20,771 nt of DNA from Pseudomonadota bacterium (GCA_023411035.1 JAEYPE010000136.1:1-20771); one strand, 5' to 3'. Positions 1 to 7,717 are shown, counted from the stretch's first letter. The notes: generated from the sequence alone by a model not told the origin. Made by a program: numbers and translations.

Positions 1-2
1 AT

Positions 3-156
3 TTCCCCAATGACGAGGCCGCCCTGAAGCTTCTGTTTCTCGTCTTGAACCGCGCCGAGAAAGACTGGAAGATGCCGCCGCGCGAATGGACGGCTGCCAA
101 GGCGCAGATGGCCGTCATCTTCGGCGAAGCGGTTCGCAAAAGCGATGAACGCCTGA
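3..156 (+). pseudogene. IS256/Mutator-type transposase, C-terminal end, frameshifted
   Basis: Only the last ~50 codons of a transposase that begins left of the window. The frame from base 3 reads FPNDEAALKLLFLVLNR and then KMPPREWTAAKAQMAVIFGE, the usual C-terminal pattern of IS256/Mutator transposases (NDEAA, PPREW, AAKAQ, FGERF). After GE (ending at 128) the frame runs on into unrelated sequence. Skipping one base, G129, restores ERFAKAMNA and a TGA at 154-156, which fits the family ending. I therefore read a one-base insertion near the 3' end, so the copy is probably altered at its last ten residues. The family is clear; the frameshift is an inference from the expected ending. Confidence 0.75.
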
Positions 157-200
157 AAATGAAATCGGCCCCGCCGAGCACGAAATTCCGGATACTCCCC
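157..200 (+). mobile_element. Probable right end of the IS256-type element
   Basis: The bases after the transposase stop run through an AT-richer stretch, ACGAAATTCCGGATACTCCC (181-200 region), and then change abruptly to the interior of an IS6-type transposase gene. The position and GGGAGTATCCGGAATTTCG character (on the other strand) fit an IS256-family terminal repeat, but the partner end is outside the window and the exact last base cannot be fixed. Confidence 0.45.
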
Positions 201-698
201 CTTGTGCTGGCGGCGCTCCCCACCCATCACCAGTTCCCGTTTGGCTGCGGCGTAGGACTTCAGCTTGCCGGTGACCCGCACACGCGGAGCCCGCCCCTGC
301 CTCTTCAGCAACTTGCGCAGCAAGCGCTTGGCCGACTTGGCGTCGCGCCGGCTCTGGACCAGCGCGTCGAGCACGAAGCCGTCCTGGTCGACGGCCCGCC
401 ACAGATAGTGTTTGCGGCCGGCGATGGTCTGGACGACTTCATCGAGGGGCCATTTGTCGCCGCGCCGAGGCGTCCGCCGGCGCAACCGGGTGGCGATCTC
501 GACACCGAACTTCCGGGTCCACTGGCGCGCCGTCTCCTGGCTCACGGTGATGCCGCGGGCCGCCAACATCTCCTCGACCATCCGCAGGCTCGGGGGAATC
601 CGGAAGTACAGCCAAAGGAAGTACAGCCAAATCGCCGTCGCGATGGCCTCGGCGGGATAGCGGTAGCCGGCGTAGCGGGGATCGGGGCGCGTCGTCAA
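201..698 (-). pseudogene. IS6-type transposase, 5' two thirds, truncated by IS256-type element
   Basis: On the minus strand an open frame starts at TTG 698-696 (the right-hand copy has ATG here) and reads LTTRPDPRYAGYRYPAE, then PPSLRMVEEMLAARGITVS, KWPLDEVVQTIAGRKHYLW and RAVDQDGFVLDALVQSRRD. This is the IS6-family order: N-terminal helix-turn-helix, first catalytic Asp (LDEVV), then the RAVDxDG strand. Similarity stops after RRQHKG at about 201, where the IS256-type end begins, so the part carrying the catalytic Glu (NNRAE region) is gone. The second catalytic Asp, expected in VTDK, is Gly here (VTGK, codon at 270-268). A 15-bp in-frame duplication is also present. The frame stays open into the IS256 DNA and off the left edge. 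Not functional. Confidence 0.85.
602..631. repeat. Perfect 15-bp tandem duplication inside the IS6-type transposase
   Basis: GGAAGTACAGCCAAA occurs twice head to tail (602-616 and 617-631). In the transposase frame it doubles five residues, giving WLYFLWLYF where the right-hand copy has a single RLDF. Read directly from the sequence. Confidence 0.95.
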
Positions 699-745
699 TC
701 CGTCCCATACCCTGCACGGCCCCCCCGGCAACTGGGGGGCAACAG

Positions 746-757
746 GTTGACGGTGCC
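746..757 (-). repeat. Terminal inverted repeat of left IS6-type copy
   Basis: GTTGACGGTGCC here is the reverse complement of GGCACCGTCAAC, which starts the right-hand copy (20250-20261) and forms both arms of the palindrome at 18928-18955. It lies about 50 bp upstream of the transposase start and marks the inner limit of the element; native sequence should begin at 758. Confidence 0.8.
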
Positions 758-924
758 TCCCGAACACCTCCGGCCCGGCCATTTTGCACCAACGCCCATC
801 AAACGTGGAAACCGCATCGAATGGAGCGGTCGATGAATGCTTAATTGCTGCCTTCCCTTCCTGGTCCGTCCCCCGGTGGCTGCCATGTAACTGACTTGGC
901 CGGCAGACGCTGGAAAGAACGATG

Positions 925-957
925 CCCCGCCTCATGAAAGGGAACCCTGCGGCGGGG
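925..957 (+). promoter_or_regulatory. Leader hairpin upstream of arcD
   Basis: CCCCGCC (925-931) pairs with GGCGGGG (951-957), with a small inner AGGG/CCCT pairing. It sits 25 bases before the arcD start and just before the GGGGAGA ribosome site (971-977). There is no T-run, so it is not an ordinary terminator; it could be a leader structure or mRNA stabiliser. In the rest of the 758-982 gap I see no convincing promoter or FNR/ANR-type box (TTGAT-N4-ATCAA). Confidence 0.35.
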
Positions 958-982
958 AAATGCGAACAGCGGGGAGACGGCG

Positions 983-2476
983 ATGAAAGCGGCTGATGTA
1001 AGTCATCAAGAATCAGTGGGAAAAGCCGATGTGGTGCAGACCCAGGCGTCGGATAAACTGACGCTGCTCCCGCTCGTTGCGCTCGTCGTCGGTTCGATGA
1101 TTGGCGGCGGGGTTTTCAATCTTCCATCGGACATGTCCAAGAACGCGTCGCCCGGCGCCATCCTGATCGGCTGGCTGATCACCGGTGTCGGGATGCTCAT
1201 GCTGGCCTTCGTGTACCAGAGCTTGGCCTTGCGCAAGCCGGACCTGAATGCCGGCCCCTACGCCTACGCCAAGGCCGGCTTTGGCGCCTTCATCGGCTTC
1301 AACAGTGCCTGGGGCTACTGGTTGAGCGCCTTGCTCGGCAACGTGGCCTATGCGGTGGCCATCTTTTCGGCGCTGTCCTACTTCTTTCCCGTCTTCGGCG
1401 GCGGCAACAACCTGCCGTCCATTGTCGGCGCATCGATATGCCTGTGGCTGGTCCACACGCTTGTGCTGAGCGGGATCAAGCAGGCCGCCTTCGTGAACGT
1501 CATCACCTCGGTCGCCAAGCTGGTGCCGCTGTTCCTGTTCATCCTGGTGGCCATCATCGCCTTCAATTGGGACCGCTTCACGCTGAATTTCTGGGGAACC
1601 GGCACAACGGACGGCGCCCAGGATCTTGGTTCCATCACCGAGCAGGTGAAAAGCACCATGCTGGTGACCCTGTGGGTGTTCATCGGCATCGAAGGCGCCA
1701 GCGTCTATTCCGCCCGTGCGGCGCGACGGTCCGACGTCGGCCGGGCGACCGTCATCGGGTTCGTCGGCGCGCTGGGCATCTATGTGCTGGTTTCGTTGCT
1801 GTCGACGGGCGTGCTGACGCAGCCCGAACTCGCTGGCCTCAAGGTGCCGTCCATGGCGGGCGTGTTCGAATCGCTGGTCGGGCGATGGGGCGCCGCCCTG
1901 ATCAACATCGGACTGGTGATCTCGGTCGGCGGCGCGTTCCTGTCCTGGACGCTGCTGTGCGCGGAAATTCCCTTTACGTGTGGCCAGGACGGCACCTTCC
2001 CGAAATGGTTCTCGGCGGAGAACGGCAAGGGATCGCCTGTGAACTCCCTGTGGGCGACGAACCTCCTCATCCAGTTCTTCCTGGCGCTTACCTTCCTGTC
2101 GCAGAGCGCCTATCAGTTCTTCTACTTCATCGCCTCGGTGGCGATCCTGCCGCCCTACGTCCTGTCCGGAGCGTACGCGCTGAAGCTGGCCCTGACCGGC
2201 GAAGGGTACGGCTCCACCGAACCGCGGACGAAGGACATCATGATCGGCGGACTGGCGACGGCGTACGGCCTTTGGCTCGTGTACGCCGCTGGACTCGAGT
2301 TCCTGCTGATGTGCGCGGTGCTCTTCGCACCCGGAATCCTCGTCTACCTCAAAGCCCGGCGGGAAACCGGAGAACGTGCCTTCTCCGGACTCGAGTGGGT
2401 CATCGCCGTGATCATCGTCCTCCTCGCGGTGCTTGCCGCCTGGCTCATGTTGACCGGGGTGATCAGCCCGTTCTGA
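983..2476 (+). CDS. arcD: Arginine/ornithine antiporter (APC superfamily, ArcD type)
   Basis: A 497-residue integral membrane protein with about 12-13 hydrophobic segments. Residues 37-48 (GSMIGGGVFNLP) are the glycine-rich first-helix signature of APC-superfamily basic amino acid antiporters, followed by NAGPYAYAKAGFG, also typical of this group. Family members exchange external arginine for internal ornithine across the inner membrane without net energy cost. The ATG at 983 has GGGGAGA six bases upstream. It heads a cluster with arginine deiminase, ornithine carbamoyltransferase and carbamate kinase, which makes the arginine/ornithine role much more likely than lysine or polyamine exchange. 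The gap to arcA is 73 bases with short GC hairpins. Substrate is inferred from context. Confidence 0.9.
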   Translation: MKAADVSHQESVGKADVVQTQASDKLTLLPLVALVVGSMIGGGVFNLPSDMSKNASPGAILIGWLITGVGMLMLAFVYQSLALRKPDLNAGPYAYAKAGFGAFIGFNSAWGYWLSALLGNVAYAVAIFSALSYFFPVFGGGNNLPSIVGASICLWLVHTLVLSGIKQAAFVNVITSVAKLVPLFLFILVAIIAFNWDRFTLNFWGTGTTDGAQDLGSITEQVKSTMLVTLWVFIGIEGASVYSARAARRSDVGRATVIGFVGALGIYVLVSLLSTGVLTQPELAGLKVPSMAGVFESLVGRWGAALINIGLVISVGGAFLSWTLLCAEIPFTCGQDGTFPKWFSAENGKGSPVNSLWATNLLIQFFLALTFLSQSAYQFFYFIASVAILPPYVLSGAYALKLALTGEGYGSTEPRTKDIMIGGLATAYGLWLVYAAGLEFLLMCAVLFAPGILVYLKARRETGERAFSGLEWVIAVIIVLLAVLAAWLMLTGVISPF

Positions 2477-2488
2477 GACAAAACCAAG

Positions 2489-2526
2489 CCCGCCGGGCGG
2501 GTCGCCGGCCGGAAATGCGGGCCCGC
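2489..2526 (+). other. GC hairpins between arcD and arcA
   Basis: CCCGC-CGG-GCGGG (2489-2501) and the palindrome GCGGGCCCGC (2517-2526) lie in the 73-base gap after arcD. Neither is followed by a T-run. They may shape mRNA processing or relative expression of the transporter and the enzymes; function not known. Confidence 0.35.
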
Positions 2527-2549
2527 TCAAAAGTTAAGGAGAAATCGCC

Positions 2550-3779
2550 ATGCCAGACCTCGGTGTGCATTCGGAAGTCGGCAAGCTGCGGACCGTCCTG
2601 GTTTGCCGACCGTCCCTGGCGCATCAGCGCCTCACCCCCCGCAACTGCTACGACTTTCTGTTCGATGACGTCATCTGGGTGCACGAGGCGCAGAAGGACC
2701 ATTACGACTTCGTGCTGAAGATGGAGGAACGCGGGATCGAGGTGCTGGAACTGCACAACCTGCTCGCCGAGACGCTCGACGACCCGCAGGCGCGGGCGTT
2801 CGTTCTCGACCGCCGCATCACGCCCAACATCATGGGGGTCGCCACATCCGCGGTTGCCCGTCCCTGGCTGGACGAGATGCCGTCCGAGCAGCTCGCCATC
2901 TACCTCATCGGCGGAATCACCATCGCCGATCTGCCCGACTCCTCCGTGACGGTGCTGCTGCACGAGGCGATCGGCGGCACAGAATTCCTGCTGCCGCCGA
3001 TCCCCAACACCCTGTTCCAGCGGGACCCGTCCTGCTGGATCTACGGTGGCGTGACCTGCAATCCGATGTATTGGGCCGCCCGCAAGCCGGAAACCCTGCT
3101 GCAACGTACAGTGTACAAGTTCCATCCCCGCTTCCGGAACCACGACTTCAAGATCTGGTGGGGCGATTCCGACGAGGACTTCAGCGGCGCGTCGTTCGAG
3201 GGAGGCGACGTGATGACGCTCGGCAAGGGGATCGTTCTCATCGGTATGGGCGAGCGCACCAACCGCCAAGCGGCCGGGCAGGTCGCCCAATCGCTGTTCC
3301 GCAACAAGGCGGCGACGAGAATCATCGGTTGCCTGATGCCGGTAAGCCGGGCAGCCATGCATCTCGACACGGTGTTCTCCTTCTGCGACCGCGACGTGGT
3401 GACGGCGTTCCACGAGGTCGTCGACCAGATCCGCTGCTTCAGCGCCTATCCCATGGACGATGACGGCCGGTACGAGGTGCGCCGTGAGGAGAAGCCGCTG
3501 GTGGAAGTGGTCGCCGAGGCACTGGAGCTTCCGAAGCTCCGTGTCGTCGGCACCGGCGGCAACGCGTACGAGGCGGAGCGCGAGCAATGGGACGACGGCA
3601 ACAACGTCGTGGCGCTCGAACCCGGCGTGGTCGTGGCCTACGACCGCAACACCTACACGAACACGCTGCTGCGCAAGGCCGGCATCGAGGTCATCACAAT
3701 CCGCGGCGCGGAACTGGGCCGCGGCCGGGGCGGCGGCCATTGCATGACCTGCCCGATCTGGCGCGACCCGGCCTACTGA
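2550..3779 (+). CDS. arcA: Arginine deiminase
   Basis: Hydrolyses L-arginine to L-citrulline and ammonia in the cytoplasm, the first step of the arginine deiminase pathway. 409 residues, close to the usual 400-420. The guanidino-modifying enzyme catalytic set is visible: Asp159 in FQRDPSCWIYGG, Glu217 in FEGGDV, His271 in MHLDTVFSF, and the nucleophile Cys398 in GGGHCMTCPIWRDP close to the C-terminus. The ATG at 2550 follows a strong AAGGAG (2535-2540 region). The enzyme is 31 bases ahead of arcB and is expected to be co-transcribed with arcD-arcB-arcC. No truncation or odd residues seen. Identification is firm. Confidence 0.97.
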   Translation: MPDLGVHSEVGKLRTVLVCRPSLAHQRLTPRNCYDFLFDDVIWVHEAQKDHYDFVLKMEERGIEVLELHNLLAETLDDPQARAFVLDRRITPNIMGVATSAVARPWLDEMPSEQLAIYLIGGITIADLPDSSVTVLLHEAIGGTEFLLPPIPNTLFQRDPSCWIYGGVTCNPMYWAARKPETLLQRTVYKFHPRFRNHDFKIWWGDSDEDFSGASFEGGDVMTLGKGIVLIGMGERTNRQAAGQVAQSLFRNKAATRIIGCLMPVSRAAMHLDTVFSFCDRDVVTAFHEVVDQIRCFSAYPMDDDGRYEVRREEKPLVEVVAEALELPKLRVVGTGGNAYEAEREQWDDGNNVVALEPGVVVAYDRNTYTNTLLRKAGIEVITIRGAELGRGRGGGHCMTCPIWRDPAY

Positions 3780-3810
3780 CAAAACGCACCCTTTGAAAGG
3801 GAGGATTCCG

Positions 3811-4815
3811 ATGAGCTTCAACCTGCGCAACCGCTCGCTGCTCACCGTTCAAGACTACACGCCGCGGGAGTTCCGATACCTGCTCGACCTGGCGCGCGAC
3901 CTGAAACGCGCGAAGTATGCCCGGGTCGAACAGCAGCACCTGCGCGGCAAGGAAATCTGCCTGATCTTCGAAAAGACGTCGACGCGGACCCGCTGTTCCT
4001 TCGAGGTCGCCTGCTACGACCAGGGAGCCAACGTCACCTACCTGGACCCCGCGGGCTCGCAGATCGGCCATAAGGAGTCCTTCAAGGACACCGCGCGGGT
4101 CCTCGGCCGGATGTACGATGCCATCGAGTACCGCGGCGCGGCCCAGCAAGGTCTCGAACAGCTGGCCAAGTACGCCGGCGTGCCGGTCTACAATGGCCTG
4201 ACTGACGAGTACCATCCCACCCAGATGCTTGCCGACGTCATGACGATGCGCGAGCACAGCGACAAGCCGATCTCCGACATCAAATACGCCTATATTGGAG
4301 ACACCCGCTCGAACATGGGGCATTCGCTGCTGATCGTCGGCTGCCTGATGGGCATGGACGTGCGAATCTGCGGGCCGCGGACTCTGTGGCCGTCGGAGGA
4401 GTACACGGCGATCGCGCAGAACCTTGCCAAGGTGTCCGGTGCGCGCCTGACGATCACCGACAACGTCACCGAGGCCGTGAAGGGAGTCGACTTCATCCAC
4501 ACGGATGTCTGGGTCTCGATGGGAGAGCCCAAAGAGGTGTGGAAGGAGCGGATCGACTTGCTCAAGCCCTATCAGGTCAATGCGGCGATGATGGCGGCCA
4601 GCGGCAATCCGCAGGTCAAGTTCATGCATTGCCTGCCGGCGTTCCACGACACCGAAACGACGGTCGGCAAGCAGATCGCCCAGGACTACGGCCTGACCGA
4701 TGGGCTGGAGGTCACCAACGAGGTCTTCGAATCCGAGGCGAACGTCGCGTTCGAACAGGCGGAGAACCGCATGCACACGATCAAGGCGCTTCTCGTCGCC
4801 ACGCTGGGGGATTGA
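3811..4815 (+). CDS. arcB: Ornithine carbamoyltransferase, catabolic
   Basis: In this pathway it runs toward phosphorolysis: citrulline plus phosphate gives ornithine and carbamoyl phosphate. 334 residues. Carbamoyl-phosphate loop STRTR at 57-61, HPTQ at 135-138, and the ornithine-side HCLPA at 273-277 are all present. GDTRSNMGHS (163-172) replaces the more frequent GDARNNMG. I chose ATG 3811 rather than the in-frame ATG at 3793 because AAAGGGAGGA sits 6-15 bases before 3811 and the family N-terminus MSFNLRNRSLL begins there. The catabolic rather than anabolic assignment rests on the position between arcA and arcC. Confidence 0.95.
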   Translation: MSFNLRNRSLLTVQDYTPREFRYLLDLARDLKRAKYARVEQQHLRGKEICLIFEKTSTRTRCSFEVACYDQGANVTYLDPAGSQIGHKESFKDTARVLGRMYDAIEYRGAAQQGLEQLAKYAGVPVYNGLTDEYHPTQMLADVMTMREHSDKPISDIKYAYIGDTRSNMGHSLLIVGCLMGMDVRICGPRTLWPSEEYTAIAQNLAKVSGARLTITDNVTEAVKGVDFIHTDVWVSMGEPKEVWKERIDLLKPYQVNAAMMAASGNPQVKFMHCLPAFHDTETTVGKQIAQDYGLTDGLEVTNEVFESEANVAFEQAENRMHTIKALLVATLGD

Positions 4816-4819
4816 CACC

Positions 4820-5758
4820 ATGCGCATCGTCGTAGCGTTGGGCGGGAACGCCTTGCTGAAACGTGGAGAACCGATGACCGCCGAGGTGCAGCGCGGAAAC
4901 GTCCGCCGTGCCGCCGAGGCGCTTGCTCCCATCACCAAGGAGCACCAGCTGGTGATCAGCCACGGCAACGGGCCTCAGGTCGGCCTGCTGGCGCTTCAGG
5001 GCGCGGCCTACAAGCCGGACGAAGCCTATCCCTTGGATGTCCTGGGAGCCGAGACGGAGGGCATGATCGGCTACATGATCGAACAGGAATTGGGCAACCT
5101 CCTGCCGTTCGAAGTGCCGTTCGCCACTCTGCTGACCATGGTGGAGGTCGACGGCGACGACCCGGCCTTCGGCAGTCCCAGCAAATTCGTGGGACCGGTC
5201 TACGCTGCCGACGAGGCCGAACGCATCGCCGCCGAGAAGGGGTGGGTGTTCAAGCCGGACGGCGCATCCTGGCGGCGGGTCGTGCCATCGCCATTGCCCA
5301 AGCGCATTTTCGAGATCCGGCCGATCCGCTGGCTGCTGGAACAGGGAACCATCGTGATCTGCGCCGGCGGCGGCGGGATACCCACCATGTACCAGCCGGG
5401 CAAGGAACGCACGCTGGTCGGCGTCGAGGCGGTGATCGACAAGGATCTGTGCTCGGAGTTGCTGGCGCGCGAACTGAATGCCGACCTCCTCATCATGGCG
5501 ACCGACGCCGAGGCCGTCTTCCTCGGCTGGGGAACGCCGGAGGCGCGGGCCATCCACCGCGCGAACCCAGACGAGATGGGCAAGCAGGCGTTCCCGGCCG
5601 GGTCCATGGGGCCGAAGGTGGAAGCCGCCTGCCGCTTCGCGACGGCCACGGGACGAACCGCCGCGATCGGGGCGCTCGCCGACATTCCGGCGATCGTGCG
5701 CGGAGAGAAGGGCACGCTGATCGATGCGTCGTTCGGGACAACGACTTGGCATGCGTAA
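4820..5758 (+). CDS. arcC: Carbamate kinase
   Basis: Converts carbamoyl phosphate and ADP to ATP and carbamate, the energy-yielding last step of the pathway. 312 residues, the usual size. Amino-acid-kinase fold signatures: ALGGNALLKRGE near the N-terminus, SHGNGPQVGLLALQ, CAGGGGIPT, ATDAEAVFLGWG, and GSMGPKVEAACRF near the C-terminus. The ATG at 4820 lies four bases after the arcB stop, with GGGGGA (4806-4811) inside the end of arcB as ribosome site, so translation is probably coupled. An upstream in-frame opening from 4700 overlaps arcB and is not a plausible start. Identification is firm. Confidence 0.96.
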   Translation: MRIVVALGGNALLKRGEPMTAEVQRGNVRRAAEALAPITKEHQLVISHGNGPQVGLLALQGAAYKPDEAYPLDVLGAETEGMIGYMIEQELGNLLPFEVPFATLLTMVEVDGDDPAFGSPSKFVGPVYAADEAERIAAEKGWVFKPDGASWRRVVPSPLPKRIFEIRPIRWLLEQGTIVICAGGGGIPTMYQPGKERTLVGVEAVIDKDLCSELLARELNADLLIMATDAEAVFLGWGTPEARAIHRANPDEMGKQAFPAGSMGPKVEAACRFATATGRTAAIGALADIPAIVRGEKGTLIDASFGTTTWHA

Positions 5759-5840
5759 CCGGTGGCGGCCGGAAGCCTGACCTGTCCGGGACCAACCTGC
5801 TTGGAACCGTGACGGCGTTGAAAAAGAAGCGGTCAGGACG

Positions 5841-7328
5841 ATGAACGTCACCGCACCGGAAAGGGAACCGCAGGGGCCGAAGAGTCCGTCGCTGCTCGAC
5901 GCCTTGATTCCGATGGCTGCTCTCATCGGTCTGCTGGCGCTGTCCTATCTGCTGTTCGGGATGGACGCGTCCGCCGGCCCCAACCAGGTGGCGCTGGTGT
6001 TCGCCGGGCTCGTCGCGGCGGGCATCGCCTGGAAGAACGGCATGCCCTGGCAGGGGCTGCGCCAGGCGGTCATCGATGGCGTTTCGGCCGGGCTCGCCCC
6101 GATCATCATCCTCCTGGCGGTGGGCGCGCTGATCGGTACCTGGGCGCTCGGCGGCACCATCGTGGCGATGGTCTATTACGGCCTGCACATCCTCAGCCCA
6201 AACTACTTCTACGCGACGACCACGCTCTTCTGCGCTTTGGTCGGCTTCAGCGTCGGAAGTTCCTGGACGGTGGCTGGCACCATCGGCATCGGCCTGATGG
6301 GCATCGCCGCGAGCATGAACCTGTCGCCGGAGATCACGGCCGGTGCGGTCATTTCCGGGGCCTATTTCGGCGACAAGGCCTCGCCGCTGTCCGACACCGC
6401 CAATCTGGCGACCGCGGTGGCGGGGTCCGGAATCTACGAGCACATCCGGGAGTCCCTGCTCACCTCGGTCCCAGCCCTGCTCATCGCCATCGCCCTGTTC
6501 GCGGCGATTCGGGTTCCCGGCGGCGTCGACACGTCCGCCATGCTGTCCGACATCGAAAGCCGCTTCACGGTGTCGCCGTGGGCCTTCACGCCGCTGTTGC
6601 TCGTCCTCGGCCTGTCGATCGCCCGGTTCCCGCCTTTCATCACGATCTTCTTCGGCGCCCTGGCGGGCGGGCTCCTTGCGGTCGTTCAGGAACCGGCGCG
6701 TGTCGTCGCCTTTGCCGCCGCACCGGAGTGGCCGGCCGCCGTCGCCTTGCTGAAGGGTGTATGGATGGCGCTCGCCAACGGGTACGTTGCGCACAGCGGC
6801 AGCGAGGCCCTCGACGTCATCCTCACGCGGGGCGGCATGTCCAGCATGATGAACACGGTGTGGCTGATCATCACAGCTCTGTCGTTCGGCGCCACGGTGG
6901 AGCACGCGGGGCTTCTCAATCGTCTGATCGACCCGGTGATCCATCGGATGAGGTCCGTCGGGGGGCTCGTGGCGACCGTGGTCGCCACCTGCATCGGCGC
7001 CAACATCATCACTTCCGACCAGTACATTTCGATCGCTTTGCCCGGTCGGTTGTTCAAGCCGGAATTTATGAAGAGGGGACTTGCTCCCGTGCTGCTGTCG
7101 CGTGTCGTCGGCGATTCGGCGACGGTGACCTCGCCACTGATCCCTTGGAACAGTTGCGGGGCCTACATGGCTGCGGCGCTTGGCGTGTCAGCGACCGGTT
7201 TCGCCATGTACTGCTTTTTCAACATCCTCAATCCTTTGGTCACGATTCTCTTTGCGGTTTCCGGCCTGCGGGTGTGGAGAAAAGCCACCGACATGCCGCC
7301 GGGCAACACACCGCCGCCGGGCCGATGA
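5841..7328 (+). CDS. NhaC-family Na+/H+ (or amino acid) antiporter
   Basis: A 495-residue inner-membrane protein with roughly a dozen hydrophobic segments. The central block SSWTVAGTIGIGLMGIA followed by GAVISGAYFGDKASPLSDTAN is the NhaC-family core, and later VVATCIGANIITSDQYISI also fits. NhaC relatives exchange Na+ for H+, while some are thought to carry amino acids or organic acids. It starts 82 bases after arcC, same strand, with only a weak ribosome site (CAGGACG) and no terminator between. Placement suggests a job linked to arginine catabolism: pH/ion balance during ammonia production, or a second arginine-ornithine/citrulline exchanger. The transported species cannot be read from sequence. 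No terminator seen after it. Confidence 0.85.
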   Translation: MNVTAPEREPQGPKSPSLLDALIPMAALIGLLALSYLLFGMDASAGPNQVALVFAGLVAAGIAWKNGMPWQGLRQAVIDGVSAGLAPIIILLAVGALIGTWALGGTIVAMVYYGLHILSPNYFYATTTLFCALVGFSVGSSWTVAGTIGIGLMGIAASMNLSPEITAGAVISGAYFGDKASPLSDTANLATAVAGSGIYEHIRESLLTSVPALLIAIALFAAIRVPGGVDTSAMLSDIESRFTVSPWAFTPLLLVLGLSIARFPPFITIFFGALAGGLLAVVQEPARVVAFAAAPEWPAAVALLKGVWMALANGYVAHSGSEALDVILTRGGMSSMMNTVWLIITALSFGATVEHAGLLNRLIDPVIHRMRSVGGLVATVVATCIGANIITSDQYISIALPGRLFKPEFMKRGLAPVLLSRVVGDSATVTSPLIPWNSCGAYMAAALGVSATGFAMYCFFNILNPLVTILFAVSGLRVWRKATDMPPGNTPPPGR

Positions 7329-7345
7329 TCCCTATACGACGATGT

Positions 7346-7379
7346 GGGTCGATGCCGGATTGGGGTCGATGCCGGTTTG
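7346..7379. repeat. Two tandem 17-bp repeats downstream of the NhaC-family gene
   Basis: GGGTCGATGCCGGATTG (7346-7362) is followed immediately by the same 17 bases with one change (7363-7379). Too short and too few to be a CRISPR array. It could be a replication slip or a small protein-binding site. Confidence 0.85.
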
Positions 7380-7419
7380 GCACTCCCCCCGATTGAGAGC
7401 CTGTACGTCTATCGAATAT

Positions 7420-7626
7420 TCAAGAGCTTCGTGTTGCGCCCCAGAGGCTGTTGGCGGCGGCGGGCAGCGACTGCTCCGAGTTCCGAACCAGCCGGCGAGG
7501 GAAATTGGTCAGCGAGCCGAACGTGGCCTCGACGCGCCGGCGCACGGGCAAGGGTGTGAAGCCCTTCGTCCCTTCGGCCTTGGCGACGATCTCCACGGCG
7601 GCAATCGAAAGGACGGTCCAGCGCAG
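7420..7626 (-). pseudogene. IS5-type transposase, C-terminal remnant
   Basis: Minus-strand frame ending at TGA (7422-7420) reads WTVLSIAAVEIVAKAEGTKG, then FTPLPVRRRVEATFGSLTNF and PRRLVRNSEQS. The pattern EIV..-.-KGF..LP-RW.VE.TFG.L...RRL.RN.EQS is the C-terminal region of IS5-group DDE transposases, including the catalytic Glu in VEATFG. The N-terminal catalytic domain is missing; sequence upstream of about 7626 on this strand is not recognisable. The family's usual RRWVVE is RRRVEA-like here. GAGAGCCTGTACG (7395-7407) just outside the stop could be the element's end. A decayed fragment between the arc and Pgt-like clusters. Confidence 0.75.
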
Positions 7627-7697
7627 CCACCACAGCGCTGCCGAACCCGATGCCCGCCAACCGTTCCACCGCCCGGCCTGAAGGCCCCAGGTTTGCG

Positions 7698-7717
7698 ACG
7701 GTTTCTGACGGAACCGT
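7698..7717. promoter_or_regulatory. Inverted repeat upstream of the PgtC-like gene, candidate operator
   Basis: ACGGTT (7698-7703) and AACCGT (7712-7717) form a 6-bp inverted repeat with an 8-bp spacer, about 40-60 bases before the ATG at 7758. No -24/-12 promoter or clear -35/-10 pair was found in 7627-7757, so the promoter of the sensor unit is unassigned. A weak call. Confidence 0.3.

Noticed and set aside
45..836. 263-codon plus-strand frame as one protein
   Set aside because: Only its first ~28 codons are transposase; the rest is antisense to the IS6-type gene.
891..915. Possible sigma-54 promoter before arcD (TTGGCCGGCAGACGCTGG)
   Set aside because: GG-to-GC spacing is 9 rather than 10 and the -12 element is poor.
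1013..2530. Minus-strand open frame of 505 codons opposite arcD
   Set aside because: Charged, repetitive composition with no family features; arcD on the other strand is well supported.
7346..7379. CRISPR array
   Set aside because: Only two adjacent units with no spacers and no cas genes.
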